From an uncultured Oscillibacter sp. (GTDB taxonomy: Bacteria > Bacillota > Clostridia > Oscillospirales > Oscillospiraceae): DNA of 64,000 bases. The DNA is taken from NCBI GenBank assembly GCA_910577405.1, contig CAJTMG010000009.1, positions 1 through 64,000 on the forward strand, written 5' to 3'. A program made the translations under genes and the position numbers. Below are positions 58,412 to 64,000 of the stretch, in pieces. Within the stretch, counting starts at the first letter, position 1. The number at the start of each line of letters is the position of its first letter. The notes below the pieces were generated by a model. It searched no databases. It was given only the letters and a program-made list of their open reading frames with translations, and was not told the DNA's origin.

Positions 58412-58444
58412 TACCACCTCCCCCTCTCTTTTGTTTCTTTCATC

Positions 58445-58521
58445 GGAGGCTTAGCTCAGCTGGTTAGAGCGCATGCTTCACACGCATGAGGCCACTGGTT
58501 CGAGTCCAGTAGTCTCCACCA
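58445..58521 (+). tRNA. tRNA-Val (CAC)
   Basis: 77 nt with encoded CCA. Acceptor GGAGGCT/AGTCTCC, D arm TAGCTCAGCTGGTTAGAGC, anticodon CAC at 58479-58481 in stem CATGC/GCATG, T arm GGTTCGAGTCC. It reads GUG codons. Confidence 0.95.
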
Positions 58522-58525
58522 AAGG

Positions 58526-58564
58526 AATCCCTTAGAGCCACAAGGCTTTGAGGGATTTTTTGTT
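58526..58564 (+). terminator. tRNA operon terminator
   Basis: AATCCCTTAGAGCC (58526-58539) pairs with GGCTTTGAGGGATT (58544-58557) around ACAA, followed by a T-run. Beyond it, up to the ABC ATPase end at 58843, only the small minus-strand ORF at 58612-58746 is seen. Confidence 0.85.
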
Positions 58565-58611
58565 TCCGTTTGCTGGAAGATTCAGCATCACGAATATCTA
58601 TCATAACAAGG

Positions 58612-58746
58612 CTATATTTCTGTTATACCAACCGGACCAGCACCTCTGCCGCCAGTCCCGCAAAATAAACACCTGCTTCCATGGCTGCGGATCAGCTTGT
58701 AAAGGGGCAGGTCTTTTCCAGCAATCAAAATCTGCCCTCGCTCCAT
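58612..58746 (-). CDS. Possible 44-residue small protein
   Basis: ATG at 58746 is preceded by a near-perfect ribosome site (AAAGGAGGAG, 4 bp away). The ORF reads MERGQILIAGKDLPLYKLIR ... RCLFCGTGGRG ... ITEI. It follows the terminator of the ABC ATPase gene on the same strand. The CxxC pair could bind metal. No family is recognised; it may also be the remnant of a longer gene. Confidence 0.35.
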   Translation of the reverse strand: MERGQILIAGKDLPLYKLIRSHGSRCLFCGTGGRGAGPVGITEI

Positions 58747-58806
58747 AGAACTCCTCCTTTCGGCAGGGGGACTTCATTTTCGGATATCAAATCTCAGCAA
58801 AAGCAT

Positions 58807-58833
58807 GGGGGATGCCAGATTCAGACATCCCCC
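58807..58833 (-). terminator. Terminator after the ABC ATPase gene
   Basis: GGGGGATG (58807-58814) and CATCCCCC (58826-58833) pair perfectly with AGCA/TGCT at the base; on the minus strand a short T-run (CTTTTG) follows. Confidence 0.65.
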
Positions 58834-58842
58834 GCTGCTTAT

Positions 58843-60033
58843 TCAGAATTCCAGATTTTTGCCGTCCTGCCCAAAGATATGACAGACATTACCGCTGAAG
58901 GTCAAATTCAGCTTGTCGCCGGGATGGAAGGTGTCGATATGCGCGCCGCTGGGGTCCATGGTCGGCACGATCACCACCACGTCTTTGCCTTCGGCATTGG
59001 CGTGGAAATGGACCTCGCTGCCCATCATTTCGGAAACTTCCACTGTCGCGGTCAGGGTGTTGCCGGGTGCCTTGGCAAGCACCATATGACTGGGACGAAC
59101 ACCCAGAACGATCTCCTGCGCAGAAACCTTCCGTGCAGACAGATTCTTCTGCTTCTCGCCGGACAGCGCCACTTTACAGCCGCCTACAGAGACGCTGTAC
59201 TGTCCGCCCTCACAGAGCAGCTTCGCGTTGAAGAAGTTCATCTGCGGCATCCCGATAAAGCCAGCCACAAACAAGTTCGCGGGATGGTCAAAGACTTCCT
59301 GGGGCGTGCCGATCTGCTGAATCCAGCCGTCCTTCATAATCACGATCCGGTCACCCAGAGTCATGGCTTCGGTCTGGTCGTGGGTGACATAGATGAAGGT
59401 AGTGTCGATTTTCTGACGCAGTTTGATGATCTCGGCGCGCATCTGGTTCCGGAGCTTGGCGTCCAGGTTAGAGAGGGGTTCGTCCATCAGCAGAACCTTG
59501 GGTTCCCGGACGATGGCCCGGCCAATGGCGACACGCTGCCGCTGGCCACCGGAAAGGGCCTTGGGCTTCCGGTCCAGATACTGGGTGATATCCAGGACTG
59601 CCGCGGCTTCCTTAACCCGCTGATCAATTTCACCCTTGCCCATCTTGCGCAGCTTCAGAGGAAAGGCCATGTTCTCATAAACCGTCATATGGGGATACAG
59701 CGCGTAAGACTGGAAGACCATAGCGATATCCCGGTTCTTGGGCTCCACGTCATTGACCAGTTTGCCGTCGATGTACAGCTCGCCGCCGGAGATCTCCTCC
59801 AAACCGGCTACCATCCGCAGGGTGGTGGACTTGCCGCAGCCGGAAGGACCAACGAGGACGATGAACTCCTTGTCCGCAATATCCAGGTTGAATTCCTGCA
59901 CGGCAATCACGCCCTGATCCGTTACCTGAAGATTGACCTTCTTTTCCGGATCGCCGGACTTCTTCTTCGGCTTCTTCTGATCGCTGCTGTGGGGATAGAT
60001 TTTCGTGATACCCTTCAATTTCAGACTTGCCAT
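58843..60033 (-). CDS. MsmX/UgpC-type ABC transporter ATP-binding protein
   Basis: 396 residues. Walker A GPSGCGKST (about residues 62-70), VFQSYALYPHMTVYENMAFP, signature LSGGQRQRVAIG, Walker B VLLMDEPLSNLD, H-loop VTHDQ, and a C-terminal MOBE/OB regulatory domain. This CUT1-type ATPase energises sugar importers. The start region includes a Lys-rich insertion (about residues 18-32). No permeases are adjacent, so it may be a shared ATPase like MsmX of B. subtilis. The leader (60034-60248) is unusually long. Confidence 0.93.
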   Translation of the reverse strand: MASLKLKGITKIYPHSSDQKKPKKKSGDPEKKVNLQVTDQGVIAVQEFNLDIADKEFIVLVGPSGCGKSTTLRMVAGLEEISGGELYIDGKLVNDVEPKNRDIAMVFQSYALYPHMTVYENMAFPLKLRKMGKGEIDQRVKEAAAVLDITQYLDRKPKALSGGQRQRVAIGRAIVREPKVLLMDEPLSNLDAKLRNQMRAEIIKLRQKIDTTFIYVTHDQTEAMTLGDRIVIMKDGWIQQIGTPQEVFDHPANLFVAGFIGMPQMNFFNAKLLCEGGQYSVSVGGCKVALSGEKQKNLSARKVSAQEIVLGVRPSHMVLAKAPGNTLTATVEVSEMMGSEVHFHANAEGKDVVVIVPTMDPSGAHIDTFHPGDKLNLTFSGNVCHIFGQDGKNLEF

Positions 60034-60217
60034 AGCACTCGGTCCTGACGAAAGGGCCTCCGCCGCCTTCGCCTCGCCCCGGTTGGGACATTACGACAGG
60101 TCTCCACACTGCCGCACCGCAGACCGCCGCGGGTTTTCCTCCTTCTTTCTGGTGCCGGCCGCTGTAGGAGTGGAGCAGCGGACCGGCCCGTTGATTATTG
60201 CGCACCTTGTGCGGGAA

Positions 60218-60247
60218 ATAAGACAGACCGTCTCATTCTGGGGACAA
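60218..60247 (-). promoter_or_regulatory. Possible promoter of the sugar ATPase gene
   Basis: Minus-strand TTGTCC (60247-60242), 18-bp spacer, TCTTAT (60223-60218), just past the esterase stop. A GC-rich hairpin (CCGGTCCGCTG ... CAGCGGCCGG) lies in the long leader after it. Confidence 0.35.
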
Positions 60248-60248
60248 A

Positions 60249-61925
60249 TTACGGCACAAAGCCAAAGCCTAAAATGGTGAAAGTTTTCTCTTCATCCGCC
60301 GGGGCCATGGAAATCTCGATTTTATGACGGCGGGTTTCTGTTCCCTGAAACAGCAGCGCGGCATGGCAATGAGTCCAGTTGACTGCTCTTGGGTCCAGGG
60401 TGCGGAGCAGCACGCCGTCTTCCCGGACCTCTGCCTTTCCGAACGCCGGGTTTTCTGAATCCTTGAAAATCAGCATCAGACTCTTGCAGGCAATCTCTAA
60501 GACAAAGGGCGCCGGGTCTTTTCCCTTCTGCCAATTATAGGGAAACTGCGGCGTGTTCTCCGTATCGTCATCCAAAAGAACCGACTGCAATTCTATATCC
60601 CGCCGCGTAAAACCGCCTGGAGAAATCTGCACGTCCGGCCAGCCGTCTTTTCGGTCCAGCAGGCGGATGGAAGCGTAATCTGTGCCATACAGGGGCAGAG
60701 CCATAGGTTCCGGCGGCATGGGCATCTGGCGGTCCAGACGGTCCAGAAGATACAGCAGACAGTCCGCCATGACCTGATGACCGGTATTGGTGGGATGGTA
60801 CACGTCATAAAAATACTGCCGTTTGCTGAGGACCCGCCCGCCGCTCTTTGGAAGTGAGAACTGCGGTGAAACAGCTTCCAGTACATCGGCCATGGGAAGC
60901 TGATACCGGAATCCAATGGGGGCCAGCCGGTCTTTCAGGTTCCAGTCGTTGGCAAAGACGGAAAACAGCAGGATTACCGCCGGATGCTGGGGCTGATCAA
61001 GGATTTTCCGGACCAGGCTTTCATAGCACACGCCGTTTGTCTCATCGTCCCCATCGTTGACGGCAAATTCAATCACCACCAGATCCGGCCGTTCCGTTCC
61101 ATCCCGCCCGATATCCCGGTCATAGCGGAGAATGCCCAGCTGTGAGGGAGTTCCGCCCACGCCGGCCTTGAGATAGCGTACCTGGTCCGGGTCGGAAGCG
61201 TAACGGTCCCGGATGGCCTCAAAGCTCCTTCGGGCATAGCACATTTCCTGCGCCGGAACTGCCCCGGCCCCTTGTGTAATGGAACCGCCCAGATACGCAA
61301 TCGTTACTTTCTGTCCGCACCGCAGCTTCCGCAGAAATTCCTTTACCCGGCGGTTGTTCCCTCCGGAGAGAAACGAACGGGCAATCATGTCCCGATAGGC
61401 CCGGCTTTCCCGATCTACGGGGCTGTCCGGGTCCAGGTCCGGCGCGTCGAAGCCGTCCTGCAAATAGAACTTTACGGTCACTTCCGCCAGGTCCCGGTCT
61501 GTGGGAAGCGTAAACAGGAATTGTCCCGGTGTCCGGTCGCTTTCCGGCAGTTCCGGCACAGAGAAGACCGTTTCCGTACCGTCTGCCCGAAAGCTGTGCG
61601 GCCAACGGCTTCCGCTGCCGGGACCCGCGTCCTCGTAAAAGGCAAGGGTAAAGCCAATTTCCATCGCCGGGTCCGCCGCCTGCGCCGAAACGCCTATGCT
61701 GTGGACGATCTGACGGAAGCCTTCCGCCGTATCCAGCCGTGCTGCAAGCCTTTCGTCCAAGCCGCCTACAATCTTTGCCAGCGCGCTCAAACGGCCTCCG
61801 TCCAGAAAAATGGGCTGCCGTCCGGTTCCGTCAGACTGGGGTTCGCCTCCGATTTTCTGGTCCAAAAGAACGTAAAAGCCGTTTCTTCGCGTCTGAGGGT
61901 CTTTTGGCGCTGTTACGTTCAGCAT
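60249..61925 (-). CDS. SGNH/GDSL-family esterase with accessory domains
   Basis: 558 residues. The catalytic SGNH domain is central: block I YLGGSITQGAG (Ser about residue 215), VVIEFAVND (Asn of block III) and YDVYHPTNTGH with Asp/His near residue 390. An N-terminal beta domain (residues 1-190) and a C-terminal beta domain flank it. No signal peptide, so it would act inside the cell. Beside pentose kinase and epimerase genes it probably deacylates imported plant oligosaccharides. It overlaps araD by 7 bp. Confidence 0.85.
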   Translation of the reverse strand: MLNVTAPKDPQTRRNGFYVLLDQKIGGEPQSDGTGRQPIFLDGGRLSALAKIVGGLDERLAARLDTAEGFRQIVHSIGVSAQAADPAMEIGFTLAFYEDAGPGSGSRWPHSFRADGTETVFSVPELPESDRTPGQFLFTLPTDRDLAEVTVKFYLQDGFDAPDLDPDSPVDRESRAYRDMIARSFLSGGNNRRVKEFLRKLRCGQKVTIAYLGGSITQGAGAVPAQEMCYARRSFEAIRDRYASDPDQVRYLKAGVGGTPSQLGILRYDRDIGRDGTERPDLVVIEFAVNDGDDETNGVCYESLVRKILDQPQHPAVILLFSVFANDWNLKDRLAPIGFRYQLPMADVLEAVSPQFSLPKSGGRVLSKRQYFYDVYHPTNTGHQVMADCLLYLLDRLDRQMPMPPEPMALPLYGTDYASIRLLDRKDGWPDVQISPGGFTRRDIELQSVLLDDDTENTPQFPYNWQKGKDPAPFVLEIACKSLMLIFKDSENPAFGKAEVREDGVLLRTLDPRAVNWTHCHAALLFQGTETRRHKIEISMAPADEEKTFTILGFGFVP

Positions 61926-62632
61926 GAAGACGCGCCTCCTGCCTGCCCGTAATAGGCGTTCGGACCGTGCTTTCTTTGAAAATGTTTTTCCAGTATCCAG
62001 GGGGAAGCAGGCCCGGCATGGCTGTCGATCTGCTCGGTAAAGAGGGCCATGCGCGCCACTTCCTCCACGACCACCGCATGATAAACCGCCTGCGCCGGGT
62101 CTTTTCCCCAGGCAAAGGGTCCATGACTGCGGCAGATGACGGCGGGAACATGAACCGGGTCCATTCCCCGCTGCCGGAACGTCTCCGCGATGATTTTGCC
62201 GGTGTTGGCCTCATAGTCCTCTTCAATTTCCTCCGCCGTCAGACTCCGGGCGCAGGGGATGGGGCCATAGAAATAATCGGCGTGGGTGGTGCCATAAGCG
62301 GGGATATCCCGGCCAGCCTGCGCCCAGCTTACGGCATAAGGGCTGTGGGTATGGACAATGCCGCCCAGTTCGGGAAAGGTGTTGTACAGGACCAGGTGGG
62401 TTTTGGTATCGGAAGATGGGTGCAGTTTGCCCTCTGCCTGATTGCCCGCAAGATCCATCACCACCATGTCCTTCGGTTTCAGGTCCTCATAGGCCACTCC
62501 CGAAGGCTTGATGACAAACAGGCCCGCGTTCCGGTCGATTCCGCTGACGTTGCCCCAAGTATACGTCACCAGATTCCGCCGGGGCAGTTCCATATTGGCT
62601 TCATAAACTTTGCGTTTCAGTTCTTCCAGCAT
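61919..62632 (-). CDS. araD: L-ribulose-5-phosphate 4-epimerase
   Basis: 237 residues. A class II aldolase/AraD fold: TWGNVSGIDRNAGLFVIKPS, SSDTKTHLVLYN, metal-binding IVHTHSPYAVSWAQ and SHGPFAWGKDP (third His). Length is typical. It converts L-ribulose 5-phosphate to D-xylulose 5-phosphate for the pentose phosphate route. 4 bp follow the FGGY kinase, which supplies its substrate, and it is coupled to the esterase. Confidence 0.95.
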   Translation of the reverse strand: MLEELKRKVYEANMELPRRNLVTYTWGNVSGIDRNAGLFVIKPSGVAYEDLKPKDMVVMDLAGNQAEGKLHPSSDTKTHLVLYNTFPELGGIVHTHSPYAVSWAQAGRDIPAYGTTHADYFYGPIPCARSLTAEEIEEDYEANTGKIIAETFRQRGMDPVHVPAVICRSHGPFAWGKDPAQAVYHAVVVEEVARMALFTEQIDSHAGPASPWILEKHFQRKHGPNAYYGQAGGASSC

Positions 62633-62636
62633 AGAG

Positions 62637-64000
62637 TCATTCCTCCAAGGTTTCCAACGCGGCCCGTTCTGCCGGCAATGCCCTGCGGTAACGGCTCAGG
62701 AATCTCTCAAAGCCGTGGATCTCTGCTTCCTCCGCCATCAGCTCCCTGGACTCCGCCCCAGCAAAAACCTTCCGGTCCAGATAGTCCTCCAGAGCCTCCC
62801 CCGGTTCCCTCCAGACCTGGTATGCCGCCAGCAGTGCCATGCCATAGGGACCGCCTTCTCCGGCCGTCTCCATCACGGATACCGGCACGGCTGCGGCGGC
62901 GGACAGCATCCTCTGACCTACGCCGGGCGTCTTGAAATAACCGCCGTGGGCATAGAGCCGGTCGATCTGAATATGTTCTTCTCCGGTCAGGATGTCCAGA
63001 CCGATTTTCAGCGTCGCCAGGGCGGAAAGCAGATGGGTCCGCATAAAATTCGCCAGGGTGAAGCGGCTTGTGGGTGTCCGGAGGAACAGTGGGCATCCGG
63101 CATCCAGGCCCGTCACGCCCTCGCCGGAAAAGTAGTTGTAGCTCAAAAGTCCGCCGCAGTCCGGTTCACCTTCCAGGGCTTTCCGGAACAGCAGGGGAAA
63201 GAGCCGGTTCCGGTCCATCTCCACCCCGGCGGCCTGACAGAATTCGGCAAACAGGCCAACCCAGGCGTTGATGTCGCTTGTGCAGTTGTTGCAGTGGACC
63301 ATGGCCACCGGCGCGCCGGAAGGAGTCGTCACCATGTCGATTTCGCGGTGAACTCCCAAAGGACGGCCCGTAACAATCATGGCAAAATCACTGGTTCCGG
63401 CGGACACATTGCCGGTGCGGACCCTTACGGAATTCGTCGCCGCCATACCGGTGCCCGCGTCGCCCTCCGGAGGAGCCAGCGGGATTCCAGGGCGCAGATT
63501 CCCGGACGGGTCCAGGAATTTCGCGCCTGCTTCGGTCAGCGTTCCGGCGTCTTCCCCGGCGGTCAGGACCTGGGGGAATACATCCCGGAAACGCCAGTCA
63601 TAGCCCTGTTCTGAAATCAGCCTGTCAAATTTCCGGACCATCTCTTCATGGAAATCCAGTTTTCCGCTGTCAATGGGGAACATCCCCGAAGCCTCGCCGA
63701 TGCCCAGGACCTTCCGCCCGGTCAGCCGCCAGTGGATATATCCCGCCAGCGTGGTCAGGCAGTCCAGCCGGGACAGATGGGCTTCTCCGTTCAGCATGGC
63801 CTGATAAAGATGGGCCGCGCTCCAACGCTGGGGAATATTGAAGCCAAAGCATTCCGTCAGCTTTTGGGCGGCTTCTCCCGTGATGGTGTTGCGCCAGGTG
63901 CGAAAGGCCGTCAGCTGATTTCCGTCCCGGTCAAAGGGAAGGTAGCCGTGCATCATGCCGGATATGCCGATGGCTCCCACGCGCCGCAGAGGTTCGCCGT
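62637..64000 (-). CDS. FGGY-family carbohydrate kinase (5' end outside window)
   Basis: At least 454 codons, open to the right edge. GAIGISGMMHGYLPFDRDGN is the substrate region, HLSRLDCLTTLAGYIHWRLTG the FGGY core, and GDAGTGMAATNSV, VSAGTSDFAMI and AHGGYFKTPGVGQRM the ATP-binding elements. It probably phosphorylates L-ribulose (or xylulose), matching the araD gene that follows it. The N-terminal phosphate-binding loop lies beyond position 64000, so subfamily naming is left open. Confidence 0.9.
   Translation of the reverse strand, partial: GEPLRRVGAIGISGMMHGYLPFDRDGNQLTAFRTWRNTITGEAAQKLTECFGFNIPQRWSAAHLYQAMLNGEAHLSRLDCLTTLAGYIHWRLTGRKVLGIGEASGMFPIDSGKLDFHEEMVRKFDRLISEQGYDWRFRDVFPQVLTAGEDAGTLTEAGAKFLDPSGNLRPGIPLAPPEGDAGTGMAATNSVRVRTGNVSAGTSDFAMIVTGRPLGVHREIDMVTTPSGAPVAMVHCNNCTSDINAWVGLFAEFCQAAGVEMDRNRLFPLLFRKALEGEPDCGGLLSYNYFSGEGVTGLDAGCPLFLRTPTSRFTLANFMRTHLLSALATLKIGLDILTGEEHIQIDRLYAHGGYFKTPGVGQRMLSAAAAVPVSVMETAGEGGPYGMALLAAYQVWREPGEALEDYLDRKVFAGAESRELMAEEAEIHGFERFLSRYRRALPAERAALETLEE

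Noticed and set aside
58168..58521. tRNA cluster as an integration site for a mobile element
   Set aside because: No integrase or direct repeat of a tRNA 3' end was found on either side.

Overview
The window reads as a chromosomal segment of a GC-rich, anaerobic gut-type Clostridia, most like the Oscillospiraceae/Ruminococcaceae group. This rests on Firmicute-style Shine-Dalgarno sites (AAGGAGG) and sigma-A promoters, tandem feoA genes with feoB, a split-subunit sodium-pumping oxaloacetate-type decarboxylase, many XRE-TM proteins, BspA-type leucine-rich repeats and a Clostridia-phage style lysis cassette. Species cannot be named from sequence alone. No rRNA, CRISPR array, integrase or transposase was seen.

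Layout. (1) 1-8.4 kb is an iron/metal block: a YclNO/FatCD-type siderophore ABC permease pair (minus), flavodoxin plus a DUF3793 protein, a DtxR-family repressor, feoA-feoA-feoB plus a 46-residue FeoB-associated Cys-rich peptide, a second short DtxR-like protein and a ZIP transporter. A palindrome GTTAG-N6-CTAAC recurs six times exactly in front of these genes and is the probable DtxR-type iron operator. (2) 8.4-13.7 kb is a drug-resistance/accessory stretch: MerR regulator, GNAT acetyltransferase, MATE pump, then a visibly AT-rich TetR-MFS pair. (3) 13.7-19.4 kb is a tightly overlapping five-gene operon (substrate-binding lipoprotein, FecCD permease, ATPase, precorrin-2 dehydrogenase, CobA-HemD fusion) with a divergent Crp/Fnr regulator and a CRP-like palindrome between them. 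(4) 19.5-33.3 kb is mostly housekeeping: FAD oxidoreductase, U32 peptidase and MltG, a striking Cys/Gly/Asn-rich membrane peptide, thymidylate-kinase-like and WecG/TagA genes, DMT exporter, 3-methyladenine glycosylase/HAD/pentapeptide operon, an XRE-TM protein, WapI-like protein, phosphofructokinase, a lipoprotein and a ModE-like regulator. (5) 33.4-42.7 kb: solute-binding lipoprotein overlapping a large hybrid histidine kinase, queA, a SpoIID/LytB protein, asd and dapA.

(6) 42.7-48.9 kb is the most unusual part. A minus-strand cassette encodes a vWA protein with a degenerate zincin-like motif, a BspA-type LRR protein, a MoxR-type AAA+ ATPase and a broken LRR gene. A free-standing phage-type lysis module (XhlA-like protein, holin, CHAP endolysin) lies divergently beside it with no other phage genes. 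(7) 49-57.8 kb: nucleotidyltransferase, the oadG-BCCP-oadB-oadA operon, sfsA, a second XRE-TM protein, DUF1015, an EF-Tu domain-2-like protein and a ThrH-type phosphatase. (8) 58.1-58.6 kb: a tRNA operon Met(CAT)-Glu(TTC)-Val(CAC) with its own consensus promoter and a hairpin after each tRNA. (9) 58.6-64 kb: a MsmX/UgpC-type ATPase, then an SGNH esterase, L-ribulose-5-phosphate 4-epimerase and an FGGY kinase cut by the window edge, consistent with use of acylated pentose glycans.

Both XRE-TM genes carry the same promoter-proximal motif, GTTGCG-N2-G-N2-GTTGG, suggesting shared or autogenous control.
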